Source: Ruegeria marisrubri
GTDB taxonomy: Bacteria > Pseudomonadota > Alphaproteobacteria > Rhodobacterales > Rhodobacteraceae
Assembly: GCF_001507595.1 (NCBI RefSeq)
Contig: NZ_LQBQ01000001.1
Location: 682,001-746,000, forward strand
Reading direction: 5' to 3'
Length of the DNA: 64,000 bases
Part shown: piece by piece, positions 28,541 through 37,869 of the stretch
Numbering within the stretch: the first letter of the stretch is position 1
Layout of the letters: each line of letters opens with the position of its first letter
Position numbers and translations under genes: made by a program
The notes under the pieces: model-generated
Databases searched by the model: none
What the model was told of the DNA's origin: nothing
The model's input: the letters and a program-made list of their open reading frames with translations, nothing else

Positions 28541-28556
28541 CATAATACATATTATG
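28541..28556. promoter_or_regulatory. 16-bp palindrome between sulP and the SDR gene
   Basis: CATAATA and TATTATG arms around a CA centre. It lies just after the sulP stop (28574 on the minus strand) and about 208 bases before the SDR start. The 28334-28573 gap holds no other clear signal. It could be an operator for the SDR gene. Confidence 0.4.
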
Positions 28557-28573
28557 CGTTTAGTCCTTGATGC

Positions 28574-30328
28574 TCAAGCTGCTGCGGCTGTATCGGACTT
28601 TAGCGCTTGAAACGCCTCGTACTGAGACAGAAACACGCTCCCCGTCAGATGATCCAGGAAATGGCTGCGCTTCAAGCGATCCATGACTGGCCCCTTCACC
28701 TCGGACAGATGCAGTTTAACACCCAGGTCTTTCAGGCGTTGGTTGGTTGCCTCAAGCGATTCCAGAGCACTCAGGTCGATCTCGTTGACGGCGGAACACA
28801 TCAGGATGACGTGGCGGATTTCGTCACGCCCATGGTGCACACGAGCAAGGATCATATCTTCCATGCGACGTGCATTTGCAAAATACAAGCTTTCGTCGAT
28901 ACGGAGCGAGACGATCTCGGGATCGGTCAGAACCTGATGGCGGCAGATGTTGCGAAAATGCTGGGTTCCCGGCACCTGCCCCACTTCCGCCACATGGGGA
29001 CGCGCCGTTTTCCAGACGAACAAGGCCAGCGAGACGCCTACACCGGTTGCAACACCGACCTCGACACCCATCGCCAATGTCAGTGCAATCGTGGCGAAAA
29101 CCGCGGCGAAATCCGCCTTTGAGTAGCCCCAGGCATGTTTCAGGATCGACAAATCGACCAGCGACAAAACAGCAACGATGATGGTTGCCGCCAGCGTGGC
29201 CTTGGGCAGGAAGAACAGCAATGGCGTCAGGGCCAAGGCGGCGAACAAAAGGCCCACGGCGGTAAAGGCGCCAGCTGCAGGAGTTTCGGCACCGGCGTCA
29301 TAGTTTACGACGGAACGCGCAAATCCACCTGTTACCGGGTATCCTCCGGACATCCCCGACGAAATGTTCGAGGCACCCAGTGCAATCAGTTCCTGGTTCG
29401 GGTCGATCCGCTGTTTCTTCTTGGCGGCAAGTGTTTGTGCTACCGACACGCTTTCCACATACCCGATGATTGAGATCAGGATAGCAGGCGCGATCAATTG
29501 TCCGACCAATTCAAGGTCAATCTTGGGGAGTCCGAACGGAGGAAAACCGGTAGGCACCTGCCCCACGACCGCAACGCCATACTCGGGCAAATTCAACACC
29601 CACGCCAGAAAGGTCGTTCCGATCACGGCAAAGATCGGTCCGATCCGGGCTGCGGTCGCTGCCAAATACTCGGAGACTCCGAACTTCCGAACGAGGGTCC
29701 GCGCCATTCCCTTGCGAACCCAAAACAGAAAACCCAAAGCCGCAACGCCAATTAGCACCGTCGGGAAATTGACCAGGCCGATTTGCGAGAATACCTGGGA
29801 CACGATTTCCGGGAATGTGTGACCGGACACGGAAATTCCCAGAATGTGCTTCAACTGGCTGGTGGCGATCAGGATCCCCGAAGCCGAGATGAAACCGGCA
29901 ATCACGGGGTGCGACAAAAGGCTTGCCAAAGCCCCCAAGCGCAAGGCTCCCATCGCCACCAGGAACAGCCCGGAAAGCAGCGCCAGGACCCCGGCAGCCG
30001 CAACATAGTCAGCGACATTCGCAAGGCCCAAGGGTGCCAGCGCCGAAGCGGTCATAAGTGAGACCACGGCCACCGGCCCAACTGCGAGCGCCCTGCTGGT
30101 GCCAAAGATTGCGTAAGCGACCAAGGGAAGAATCGAGGCATAAAGCCCGACCTCGGCAGGCAGCCCGGCGAGCAGAGCATAGGCCAGTGATTGCGGAATT
30201 AGCATGATCGTCACGATCACTGCCGCCGTCAGGTCCCCCGTCAAGTTTGCCCGGGTATAGTCCTTTCCCCAATCTAGGATCGGAAAAAACCTTTGAATCT
30301 GCTCAGTTCTGAAACGTGTTCCAAGCAT
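28574..30328 (-). CDS. SulP family anion transporter with STAS domain
   Basis: An SLC26/SulP permease of about 584 residues. The transmembrane core includes IPQSLAYALLAGLPAEVGLY, IFGTSRALAVGPVA and GYVESVSVAQTLA. The C-terminal cytoplasmic STAS domain (last 110 residues) contains HVILMCSAVNEIDLSALESL. Substrates in the family include sulfate, bicarbonate and other anions; which one applies here is unknown. The start is uncertain. The frame is open to 30454, but a terminator hairpin at 30436-30466 argues for the ATG at 30328. Confidence 0.87.
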   Translation of the reverse strand: MLGTRFRTEQIQRFFPILDWGKDYTRANLTGDLTAAVIVTIMLIPQSLAYALLAGLPAEVGLYASILPLVAYAIFGTSRALAVGPVAVVSLMTASALAPLGLANVADYVAAAGVLALLSGLFLVAMGALRLGALASLLSHPVIAGFISASGILIATSQLKHILGISVSGHTFPEIVSQVFSQIGLVNFPTVLIGVAALGFLFWVRKGMARTLVRKFGVSEYLAATAARIGPIFAVIGTTFLAWVLNLPEYGVAVVGQVPTGFPPFGLPKIDLELVGQLIAPAILISIIGYVESVSVAQTLAAKKKQRIDPNQELIALGASNISSGMSGGYPVTGGFARSVVNYDAGAETPAAGAFTAVGLLFAALALTPLLFFLPKATLAATIIVAVLSLVDLSILKHAWGYSKADFAAVFATIALTLAMGVEVGVATGVGVSLALFVWKTARPHVAEVGQVPGTQHFRNICRHQVLTDPEIVSLRIDESLYFANARRMEDMILARVHHGRDEIRHVILMCSAVNEIDLSALESLEATNQRLKDLGVKLHLSEVKGPVMDRLKRSHFLDHLTGSVFLSQYEAFQALKSDTAAAA

Positions 30329-30435
30329 TCGCGCGATCACCATCCCCTGCCCCGACGAGTCTGTCAGGCCCGGCTCTATAAACATTCCTCTTTTTGCATA
30401 TAAAGGATGAAGAGGGGTAATGAAACCTCCGGCAA

Positions 30436-30466
30436 AGAAAAAAGCGTGCCCCATTGAGCACGCTTC
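30436..30466 (-). terminator. Terminator of the glutaryl-CoA dehydrogenase gene
   Basis: On the minus strand the arms AAGCGTGC and GCACGCTT (30465-30458 and 30449-30442) form an 8-bp stem followed by a run of Ts, 23 bases after the gcdH stop. Confidence 0.8.
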
Positions 30467-30488
30467 ATGATCAGAATTTTCGATTGCT

Positions 30489-31718
30489 TCAGTAGAAAGC
30501 CTGCAGCCCGGTTTGGGCCCGCCCGAGGATCAGGGCGTGAACGTCATGGGTGCCTTCATAGGTGTTCACCGTCTCAAGGTTGACCATGTGGCGAATGACC
30601 TGGAACTCCAGCGAAATTCCGTTTCCGCCGTGCATGTCGCGGGCCATGCGGGCGATGTCCAGCGCCTTGCCGCAGTTGTTGCGCTTGACGATCGAGATCA
30701 TCTCGGGCGCGGCGTTGGCCTCGTCCATCAGGCGGCCTACGCGCAGCGAAGCCTGAAGACCCAAGGCAATTTCGGTCTGCATGTCGGCCAGTTTGCGCTG
30801 GAACAGCTGTGTTTGGGCCAGCGGGCGATTGAACTGCTGGCGGTCCAGGCCGTATTGCCGCGCGGCGTGCCAGCAGCATTCGGCAGCCCCCATCGCACCC
30901 CAGCTGATGCCGTAACGGGCACGGTTGAGGCAGCCGAACGGCCCCTTCAGGCCTTGCACATGCGGCAGCAGCGCGTCCTCGCCGACTTCGACGCCATCCA
31001 TGACGATTTCGCCGGTGATCGACGCGCGCAGGCTCAGCTTGTTCTGGATTTTAGGCGCGCTCAGGCCCTTCATGCCTTTTTCCAGGACAAAACCCCGGAT
31101 CTTGCCGTCATGGGCGTCGGACTTGGCCCAGACCACGAACACATCGGCAATGGGCGCGTTCGAGATCCACATCTTGCTGCCGGTCAGGCGATAGCCTCCG
31201 TCGATCTTTTCGGCACGGGTCTTCATGCTGGCCGGGTCGCTGCCGGCATCGGGCTCGGTCAGGCCAAAGCAGCCGATCCATTCACCGCTGGCCAGCTTGG
31301 GCAGGTATTTTTGCCGCTGCTCTTCGCTGCCATAGGCGTAGATCGGATACATCACCAGCGAGCTTTGCACCGACATCATCGAGCGATAGCCGGAATCCAC
31401 CCGCTCCACCTCGCGCGCAACCAGACCATAGGCCACATAGCCGGCGCCGATGCCGCCATACTGTTCCGGAATCGTGGTGCCCAGCAGGCCCATTTCTCCC
31501 ATTTCGCGGAAGATTTCGGGGTCGGTCACTTCGTTCTGGAAGGCTTCGGTGACGCGCGGCTGCAGCTTTTCCTGCGCGTAGGCACGGGCGCTGGCCGCGA
31601 TCATACGTTCATCTTCGGTCAGTTGGTCGGACAGACGGAACGGATCTTCCCAGTCGAACTTGCCAAGATCGGGCGCATCCTTGGCGCGCAGGGCCGGTTT
31701 GGTCACGGGGGCATTCAT
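30489..31718 (-). CDS. gcdH: Glutaryl-CoA dehydrogenase
   Basis: Oxidative decarboxylation of glutaryl-CoA to crotonyl-CoA, in lysine and tryptophan breakdown. A 409-residue acyl-CoA dehydrogenase starting with the GcdH-type [19 protein letters not shown]. The substrate region holds [18 protein letters not shown]. The catalytic base region ends [17 protein letters not shown], where TYEGTHD carries the Glu. RBS GAGGAGA precedes the ATG. The divergent LysR gene matches the usual GcdR arrangement. Confidence 0.93.
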   Translation of the reverse strand: MNAPVTKPALRAKDAPDLGKFDWEDPFRLSDQLTEDERMIAASARAYAQEKLQPRVTEAFQNEVTDPEIFREMGEMGLLGTTIPEQYGGIGAGYVAYGLVAREVERVDSGYRSMMSVQSSLVMYPIYAYGSEEQRQKYLPKLASGEWIGCFGLTEPDAGSDPASMKTRAEKIDGGYRLTGSKMWISNAPIADVFVVWAKSDAHDGKIRGFVLEKGMKGLSAPKIQNKLSLRASITGEIVMDGVEVGEDALLPHVQGLKGPFGCLNRARYGISWGAMGAAECCWHAARQYGLDRQQFNRPLAQTQLFQRKLADMQTEIALGLQASLRVGRLMDEANAAPEMISIVKRNNCGKALDIARMARDMHGGNGISLEFQVIRHMVNLETVNTYEGTHDVHALILGRAQTGLQAFY

Positions 31719-31764
31719 GGCGCATCTCCTCGTTTCAGGTTTGCGGGCACCCTACTCTGCTCAT

Positions 31765-31793
31765 TTCGCAAAAAACAGCGAGACTTTCGCAAG
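31765..31793. promoter_or_regulatory. Direct repeats in the gcdH/LysR intergenic region
   Basis: TTTCGCAA at 31765-31772 and again at 31786-31793, 21 bases apart, or two helix turns. They lie between the divergent starts of gcdH (31718) and the LysR gene (31816) and are a candidate LysR-type binding region. Confidence 0.45.
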
Positions 31794-31815
31794 GTTTCAT
31801 GACAAAACCGCATAC

Positions 31816-32727
31816 ATGGATACTCCACGCCGCTATCTGCCCTCGATTTCCTCTCTACGCGCTCTCGAAGCACTGGATCGTCTGGGGTCGGCCTCGGCGG
31901 TCGCCGAGGAGCTGTCGCTGACCCAGAGCGCGGTCAGCCGCCAGTTGCAATCGCTTGAGGCACAGTTGGGAGTCGACCTGATCCAGCGCGACCGCAAGCG
32001 GCTGTCGCTGACACCGATCGCTCGGGAATACGTCCGCGAAATCCGCGAGGCGCTGAACCAGATCGCCCAGGCCTCGCTACGCCTGCATGTGGCGCCGGTG
32101 GGCGGCACGCTGAACTTGGCGATCCTTCCGACTTTCGGGATGCGGTGGCTGATGCCGCGCCTGCCCGAATTTGCGCGGCTGCATCCAGAGATCACCATCA
32201 ACATGTCAACACGCTTGCGTCCGTTCAGCTTTGCCACAGAACCCTTTGATGCTGCGATACATTTCGGAGAACCTGACTGGCCCGGAACCGATCGGTTGCT
32301 ACTGAAACTGGAACGAGTTCTGCCGGTATGTGCCCCCTCTCTGCTGCCGAACGGTGCCCCCAAGTCGCCGAAAGACCTGTTGCGGCTGCCTTTGCTGCAC
32401 ATCCAGACACGCCCCCACGCGTGGCAGGAATGGTTCAAGCAGATGGGCGTCGAGCAATCAGAGCCCCTGCCCGGCACCGTTCACGATCAGTTCTCGACGA
32501 TCAGCCAGGCTGCAATCCACGGGCTGGGCGTGGCACTGCTGCCGAATTACCTGGTCGAGCAGGATCTTGCGACGGGCAGGTTGATGGCGGCCTACCCCGA
32601 TGCGGTGGAAACGGTCGGCGCCTACTACCTGGTCTGGCCAAAGTCGAAATCCGACGATCCTTCGCTGCGCGAGTTTCGCCACTGGTTGGCGGCGCAGGCG
32701 CAGCCAGAGGATGCCTTGCCGCGATAA
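31816..32727 (+). CDS. LysR family regulator, probably of gcdH (GcdR-like)
   Basis: A 303-residue LysR-type regulator. The N-terminal HTH carries SSLRALEALDRLGSASAVAE and LTQSAVSRQLQSLEAQLGV. The effector domain has the GcvA-like AILPTFGMRWLMPRLPEF block. It is divergent from gcdH with 97 bases between, as for known GcdR regulators. The ATG at 31816 is taken because the HTH begins right after it; longer frames run into gcdH. The glutarate or glutaryl-CoA effector is inferred from context. Confidence 0.88.
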   Translation: MDTPRRYLPSISSLRALEALDRLGSASAVAEELSLTQSAVSRQLQSLEAQLGVDLIQRDRKRLSLTPIAREYVREIREALNQIAQASLRLHVAPVGGTLNLAILPTFGMRWLMPRLPEFARLHPEITINMSTRLRPFSFATEPFDAAIHFGEPDWPGTDRLLLKLERVLPVCAPSLLPNGAPKSPKDLLRLPLLHIQTRPHAWQEWFKQMGVEQSEPLPGTVHDQFSTISQAAIHGLGVALLPNYLVEQDLATGRLMAAYPDAVETVGAYYLVWPKSKSDDPSLREFRHWLAAQAQPEDALPR

Positions 32728-32786
32728 CTCTTTACTCGCTCTCGCGCCTTGGCTGCCGCTTTCGGGCCGGCCTGCTTCGCTCCGGC

Positions 32787-33488
32787 CTAGATCGTTTGCG
32801 ATGTCTTGTCGGCCTTGGGGCGCGCCTCGGTCGGGCGCTGCCCGGTCACCAGATAGATGGCCTGCTCGGCGACGGCCGTGACGTGATCGCCCATCCGTTC
32901 GATATTCTTCGCAATGAAATGCAGGTGCATACAGGCCGAGATGCTGCGCGGGTCCTCGGCCATGTGGGTCAGAAGTTCACGGAACAGCCCGTTGTACATC
33001 TGGTCCACTTCCTCGTCGCGTTCGATCACCTCTTCGGCCTTGGCCGCGTCGCGCTGGATATAGGCATCCAGCGCATCATGCAGCATCGACCGAACCTCTC
33101 GGGCCATCCGGCGCAGGGCCACTGCGCTGCCGCTGACTTCGGCTGTCTCCACAAGAACGGTTGTCCGCTTTGCGATGTTCTTGGCGTAATCCCCGATGCG
33201 TTCGAGATTTCCCGAGACCTTCAGAACCGACAGAACCAGCCGCAAATCACTGGCGGTCGGAGCGCGCAACGCGATCAGCCGCGCGGTTTCCTCATTGATC
33301 AGGTCCTCGAGTTCATCAATCGCCTTGTCGCTCTTGCGGACCTGCTGCGCCAGTTCCTCGTCGCGCGTTTCGAGCGACTTGGCCGCATTCCTGATGGCGT
33401 CTTCGACCAGCCCGCCCATGGACATGATGTGGGCCTGAATCTCTTCCAGGTCGCGGTCGAACGCCGAAATGATGTGTTGTTCGCTCAT
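32787..33488 (-). CDS. phoU: Phosphate-signalling protein PhoU
   Basis: A 233-residue all-helical protein with two PhoU repeats (MGGLVEDAIRNAAKSLETRD near residue 22, and MYNGLFRELLTHMAEDP further on). It links the Pst transporter to PhoR and represses the Pho regulon when phosphate is plentiful. It follows pstB after 15 bases. phoB does not follow: its usual place is taken by the convergent LysR gene. Confidence 0.94.
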   Translation of the reverse strand: MSEQHIISAFDRDLEEIQAHIMSMGGLVEDAIRNAAKSLETRDEELAQQVRKSDKAIDELEDLINEETARLIALRAPTASDLRLVLSVLKVSGNLERIGDYAKNIAKRTTVLVETAEVSGSAVALRRMAREVRSMLHDALDAYIQRDAAKAEEVIERDEEVDQMYNGLFRELLTHMAEDPRSISACMHLHFIAKNIERMGDHVTAVAEQAIYLVTGQRPTEARPKADKTSQTI

Positions 33489-33503
33489 GAGTCTTTCCTG
33501 TCC

Positions 33504-34271
33504 TCAGCCGATCCGGCCGGTGATGTAACTTTCGGTTCGAGGATCCGTCGGGTTGGTGAAAATCTGCCCCGTCTCCCCGTATTCCACAAGGTTTCCCAGA
33601 TGGAAGAAAGCGGTTTTCTGGCTGACCCTCGCGGCCTGCTGCATCGAATGGGTCACGATGATCACCGAAAATCGCTCGCGCAGTTCGTCGATAAGTTCTT
33701 CGACCTGCGCCGTGGCGATCGGATCGAGCGCCGAACACGGCTCGTCCATCAACAGAACTTCGGGCTGGGTCGCAATGGCGCGCGCGATGCACAGGCGCTG
33801 CTGCTGGCCGCCAGACAGACCTGTGCCCGGAGCGTCCAGGCGATCCTTTACCTCGTTCCAGATCGCGCCGCGGCGCAGAGATTTCTCAACGATTTCATCC
33901 AGCTCCGCCTTGCTTTTGGCCAATCCATGAATGCGCGGCCCATAGGCCACGTTGTCATAGATCGACTTTGGAAAGGGGTTCGGTTTCTGAAACACCATGC
34001 CGACCTTGGCCCGCAATTGAACGGGGTCGACACGTTTGTCATATATGTCACCGCCATCCAGCCGGATGTCTCCTTCGACACGGCAGCTTTCGATCGTGTC
34101 GTTCATCCGGTTCAGGCACCGCAGGAAGGTGGACTTGCCACAGCCCGAAGGACCGATGAAAGCGGTTACGGTTTTGTCTTCGATCTCGACGCTCACGTCC
34201 TTTATGGCATGCGTGTCGCCGTAAAAGACCTGCACATTTTTCGCGGCGATCTTGGGCTGGCTCGGTTTCAC
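33504..34271 (-). CDS. pstB: Phosphate ABC transporter ATP-binding protein
   Basis: ATPase subunit for high-affinity phosphate uptake. A protein of about 255 residues with Walker [20 protein letters not shown], signature [16 protein letters not shown], and Walker [14 protein letters not shown]. The GTG at 34271 is preferred because GGAG lies 6 bases before it; another GTG at 34307 has no RBS. pstS, pstC and pstA are not between it and phoR, so the membrane partners must be elsewhere or lost. Confidence 0.93.
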   Translation of the reverse strand: MKPSQPKIAAKNVQVFYGDTHAIKDVSVEIEDKTVTAFIGPSGCGKSTFLRCLNRMNDTIESCRVEGDIRLDGGDIYDKRVDPVQLRAKVGMVFQKPNPFPKSIYDNVAYGPRIHGLAKSKAELDEIVEKSLRRGAIWNEVKDRLDAPGTGLSGGQQQRLCIARAIATQPEVLLMDEPCSALDPIATAQVEELIDELRERFSVIIVTHSMQQAARVSQKTAFFHLGNLVEYGETGQIFTNPTDPRTESYITGRIG

Positions 34272-34424
34272 GGCTGTCTCCAGTCGAGTTTCTCTTGTCG
34301 TCTTCACTCGCTTTTACCACCTGTTGCAGGGATGATGGCATAGAATTCGGGCTGCGGACCCCAAGTTTGGCGCGGCGAACCCGCCGGTCAATTGCGCCCT
34401 TGGGGAATGTTTCCTCAACGGCTC

Positions 34425-35456
34425 TTAGCGGGGCAGGATGATGGAAAATTGCGATCCCTTGCCCAACTCGCTTTCCACGCGCAGCCGACCGCGGTGCCTG
34501 TTCACGATATGCTTCACGATTGCAAGGCCCAAGCCGGTACCGCCCAACTGGCGTGAACGGTGACTGTCGGCCCTGTAGAACCGCTCGGTCAGGCGCGGCA
34601 GATGAACCGGATCGATTCCGGGGCCTTTGTCCTCGACCACCACGGTCGCCGCTGGTCCGCGCACGGCAGGGTCGCGCTCGCGCAGGCTCAACGAGACGTT
34701 CACCACCCCACCGCTTCCGCCATACTTGATCGCGTTTTCGACCAGATTGGTAAAAACCTGGCGAAGCTGGTCCGCATCCCCGGTGACGGTGACCGGTTGC
34801 CCGGGAATGTCCAGGGAAAGTTCCACGCCGGCATCATCCGCCAGAGGCTGCAGGGATTTCAGCGTCGAGCGAAGTTGCCCCGTCAGGTCAACCTTCTCCC
34901 TTGGGCGTATCCTCTCCTGATTTTCGACCCGGTTCAGCGACAGCAGATCCCCGACAAGTCTGTTCATCCGGTCGGCCTCTTCCGCCATGATCTGCAGGAA
35001 CCGATCACGGGCGGCGGCGTCCTCTCGGGCCGGGCCGCGCAGGGTTTCGATGAAACCCAGCAAAGCGGTCAGCGGCGTGCGCAATTCGTGGCTGACATTG
35101 GCGACAAAATCGCGCCGCATCTGGCCCGCCTGTTCCAGATGCGTCACATCCATGAAACTCACCAGAACAGCGCCAAGCGCGCCAACATACCGGCATTCCA
35201 CCTCGAATGTCGTATCCTGCGCCCCGTCATTGGACAGGTGCCGGGTCTTTACCGGCTCTCTTCTGCCCATGCACCGCTCGATCGCGTCGATGACCTGCGG
35301 CTGACGCAGAACCGCTGCGAAGTGACGGCCGGGTATATGATCGCCGAGCAGTGATCGCGCCTCGTGGTTCGCGCCGACGATCCGCTCGGACCGATCGATC
35401 ATTACCGCCGGCATGGGAAAGGCCGCTATGAGGTCCGAGATTTCTTCGTTGGACAT
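34425..35456 (-). CDS. phoR: Phosphate regulon sensor histidine kinase PhoR (soluble type)
   Basis: A 343-residue sensor kinase without transmembrane segments. It has an N-terminal PAS domain (about 5-110), a HisKA with NVSHELRTPLTALLGF (phosphoacceptor His in SHE), then HATPase_c with NLVENAIKYG, EDKGPGIDP, and GGTGLGLAIVKHIV. PhoR autophosphorylates and passes phosphate to PhoB. Rhodobacteraceae PhoR often lacks the membrane anchor, so sensing may go through PhoU and Pst. Between it and pstB is a 153-base gap without a gene. Confidence 0.9.
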   Translation of the reverse strand: MSNEEISDLIAAFPMPAVMIDRSERIVGANHEARSLLGDHIPGRHFAAVLRQPQVIDAIERCMGRREPVKTRHLSNDGAQDTTFEVECRYVGALGAVLVSFMDVTHLEQAGQMRRDFVANVSHELRTPLTALLGFIETLRGPAREDAAARDRFLQIMAEEADRMNRLVGDLLSLNRVENQERIRPREKVDLTGQLRSTLKSLQPLADDAGVELSLDIPGQPVTVTGDADQLRQVFTNLVENAIKYGGSGGVVNVSLSLRERDPAVRGPAATVVVEDKGPGIDPVHLPRLTERFYRADSHRSRQLGGTGLGLAIVKHIVNRHRGRLRVESELGKGSQFSIILPR

Positions 35457-35512
35457 GAAAGCGTCTCAGTCTTTGGCCAGCCCGGCGGGTACAGAACCTG
35501 TTGCCGCCCCTG

Positions 35513-36034
35513 TTACAGCGCAGTCAGGGTTTCACGGTACTTGCGCATGTTTTCCTGGTACTGCCGCGCACTCCAGGTGATCCGCTCGGCCGCCGCATCG
35601 TCCAGAACGCGCACCACCTTGCCGGGTGCCCCCATGACCAGCGAGTTGTCGGGGATTTCCTTGTTCTCGGTGATCAGGGCACCGGCCCCGATCAGGCAGT
35701 TCCTTCCGATCCTGGCTCCGTTCAGAACGATCGCCCCCATGCCGATCAGGGTGTTGTCGCCGATCGTGCAGCCATGCAGCATCACCTTGTGACCAATGGT
35801 GCAGTTCTTGCCGATGGTCAGTGGATAGCCCGGGTCGACATGCATGACACAGTTTTCCTGCACATTGCTGCCTGCGCCCACGCGGATTTCTTCGTGATCA
35901 GCCCGGATCGTGCAGCCGAACCAGACAGAAGAGCCCTCCTCCATCACGACCTTGCCGATCAGGTTCGCGTCGGGCGCAACCCATGTGTCCGGGTGAATTT
36001 GCGGTTTGTGAGGGCCAAGAGCGTAGATGGTCAT
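35513..36034 (-). CDS. Gamma-class carbonic anhydrase family protein
   Basis: A 173-residue left-handed beta-helix hexapeptide-repeat protein. The metal-ligand histidines are in [11 protein letters not shown] and IGHKVMLHG, and NLIGKVV and [11 protein letters not shown] are repeat coils. It resembles the YrdA/PaaY-like gamma carbonic anhydrases, so hydration of CO2 is possible but unproven. The start overlaps the gmk stop (ATGA at 36031-36034). Confidence 0.88.
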   Translation of the reverse strand: MTIYALGPHKPQIHPDTWVAPDANLIGKVVMEEGSSVWFGCTIRADHEEIRVGAGSNVQENCVMHVDPGYPLTIGKNCTIGHKVMLHGCTIGDNTLIGMGAIVLNGARIGRNCLIGAGALITENKEIPDNSLVMGAPGKVVRVLDDAAAERITWSARQYQENMRKYRETLTAL

Positions 36035-36672
36035 GACAGTTCCTCGAATTCGGCCTGCAGCTTGCGGACATGTTCCTGCAGCGCAGGCTGCTGGATGCGT
36101 CGCATGCGCTCGGCGCTGACAATTGTTTTCAGTTTTTCCTCGGTCTCATCCAGATCGTCGTTGATCAGAACATAGTCGTAATAGCCCCAGTGGCTGATCT
36201 CGTCCCAGCTCTTGAGCATCCGTTTGGCGATAACGTCTTCGCTGTCCTGACCACGCGTCTCCAAACGGCGGCGCAGTTCCCGGATCGAAGGGGGCAGAAT
36301 GAAGATGGAAAGGGCATGTTTGCCCAGGTCAGAGTTACGGATCTGGATCTCGCCCTGCCAGTCCACGTCGAACAGGACATCCCTGCCGCTGTTGATGGTA
36401 TCCCTCACCGGTCCGGCCGGCGAACCGTAGAAGTTGCCAAATACATAGGCGTGTTCCAGCATTTCGCCGTTGGCCACCTTCTGCTTGAACTCATCTTCGC
36501 TGAGAAAGAAGTATTCCCGCCCGTCCACCTCACCCGGTCTCGGGGTTCGGGTGGTGGCAGAGACGGAAAAACTCAGTTCTTCGTCCCAGGCCATGAGACG
36601 TCTGGCCAGCGTGGACTTGCCCGCACCAGAGGGAGAGGAAAGGATTATCAGTAGACCCCGGCGATCCGCCAT
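36031..36672 (-). CDS. gmk: Guanylate kinase
   Basis: Phosphorylates GMP to GDP with ATP. A 213-residue P-loop kinase with [16 protein letters not shown] near residue 8, the GMP-binding [17 protein letters not shown], and the lid around [13 protein letters not shown]. The ATG at 36672 fits the usual N-terminus ([16 protein letters not shown]). It sits 19 bases after yicC and overlaps the carbonic anhydrase gene. yicC-gmk is a common arrangement. Confidence 0.95.
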   Translation of the reverse strand: MADRRGLLIILSSPSGAGKSTLARRLMAWDEELSFSVSATTRTPRPGEVDGREYFFLSEDEFKQKVANGEMLEHAYVFGNFYGSPAGPVRDTINSGRDVLFDVDWQGEIQIRNSDLGKHALSIFILPPSIRELRRRLETRGQDSEDVIAKRMLKSWDEISHWGYYDYVLINDDLDETEEKLKTIVSAERMRRIQQPALQEHVRKLQAEFEELS

Positions 36673-36691
36673 TTCTTTTCGTTCCCGCAAA

Positions 36692-37582
36692 TTATTCTAC
36701 GTTTTGCACTTGTTCGCGCATCTGGTCGATCACCGCCTTGAGTTCCAGCCCAACCGTTGTCAGGTCGGCGTTCTGTGATTTCGAGCAGAGCGTATTGGCT
36801 TCGCGGTTGAACTCCTGCATGAGAAAATCGAGCTTGCGCCCGACCGGCCCGCCCTGTTGCAACAGCTTGCGCGCCGCGGCCACATGGGCCGTCAACCGAT
36901 CGATTTCTTCTGTGATATCCGCCTTGACCGCTATCAGCGCCAATTCCTGAGCCACCCGATCCGGGTCGGCGCCATCCGTATTGTCCAGAACCCGCGCAAG
37001 GTTCGCCTTCAGAGTTTCTGCCATCTGGATCTTGCGGTTTTCGGCCAGTTCAGCGGCCTGTCCCGCCAAAGCTTCCACCAGATCGAGTTGGGCGTGGAGA
37101 ACATTGGCCAATGCCTCGCCTTCAGCCTCGCGCATGTCGAGAAACGCCCGCACCAAAGGGCCGAACTCGGCTTTGAGCCTTTCAACCAAAGGTGACGAAT
37201 CCTCGTCTTCCGATCCGGCGTCCATCATTCCGCGCAAGGCCAGAAGATCCGATGCCCTGGATGGGGCCAAACTTATTCCCCGGTTCAAGGCAAGCGTTTC
37301 GGTTTCCGCCAGCGCATCGAGCGCGGCCGCCAGTGCCTGGCGGTTCAACGTCAGCGCTCCGGCCTCATCCTTGCGCACAACGCGTAACGTCAGGGTCACA
37401 TTGCCTCTGCTGAGCGCCTTGGACAGATTCGCACGCAGTGCCGTTTCCAGACCGTTGAGCCAGTCCGGCACGCGCAGACGCAGGTCCAGACCCTTGCCGT
37501 TCACGCTGCGCAACTCCCAGCTCCAGCTATGTGCGCCGAACTCGCCCTTGCCCGAGGCGAAACCTGTCATGGATCTGATCAT
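36692..37582 (-). CDS. YicC family endoribonuclease/stress protein
   Basis: A 296-residue protein opening [14 protein letters not shown], the YicC signature, and ending with [18 protein letters not shown], the conserved DUF1732-type C-terminus. Members are hexameric endoribonucleases in E. coli and affect stationary-phase survival. It precedes gmk by 19 bases. Upstream lies a region with a CtrA box and a perfect palindrome. Confidence 0.9.
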   Translation of the reverse strand: MIRSMTGFASGKGEFGAHSWSWELRSVNGKGLDLRLRVPDWLNGLETALRANLSKALSRGNVTLTLRVVRKDEAGALTLNRQALAAALDALAETETLALNRGISLAPSRASDLLALRGMMDAGSEDEDSSPLVERLKAEFGPLVRAFLDMREAEGEALANVLHAQLDLVEALAGQAAELAENRKIQMAETLKANLARVLDNTDGADPDRVAQELALIAVKADITEEIDRLTAHVAAARKLLQQGGPVGRKLDFLMQEFNREANTLCSKSQNADLTTVGLELKAVIDQMREQVQNVE

Positions 37583-37680
37583 TTCTGTCCTCTAGCCTAT
37601 GCGAACTCCCGCCGGACCGGCCGTTGCACCTAAAGCCATCCAACGTAACAGAGCAAGTGTTTGCTGGAAAATCCGAGGGG

Positions 37681-37695
37681 TTAACCATCTATTAA
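37681..37695. promoter_or_regulatory. CtrA binding box
   Basis: TTAA-CCATCTA-TTAA matches the CtrA consensus TTAA-N7-TTAA with the preferred TTAACCAT half. It lies between the divergent yicC (37582) and PAS_5 genes. A further TTAACC half-site is at 37716-37721. chpT, which feeds CtrA, is in the same window. Confidence 0.6.
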
Positions 37696-37723
37696 AGATT
37701 TGCTCCAAAATTGAATTAACCCG

Positions 37724-37741
37724 TGTCAGTTTAAACTGACA
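37724..37741. promoter_or_regulatory. Perfect 18-bp palindrome upstream of the PAS_5 gene
   Basis: TGTCAGTTTAAACTGACA is identical on both strands. It lies 46 bases after the CtrA box and about 130 bases before the PAS_5 reading frame. The symmetry suggests a dimeric repressor site; its regulator is not identified. Confidence 0.55.
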
Positions 37742-37869
37742 ACGCCTCTTGCGCCATTTGGCTCAATGGCAGCGAGGGCGGCTGCGGAACGCAAGGCGGC
37801 AGGGGAACGCTCGGGATGAAACATTTTTTTGGAAACGACCCAGCAAGGCAAAAGGACAATATCATCGCG

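Noticed and set aside
32328..34343. A 671-codon plus-strand frame across LysR, phoU and pstB
   Set aside because: It runs antisense through two clear genes (phoU, pstB) and through LysR in another frame; the product has no recognisable domain.
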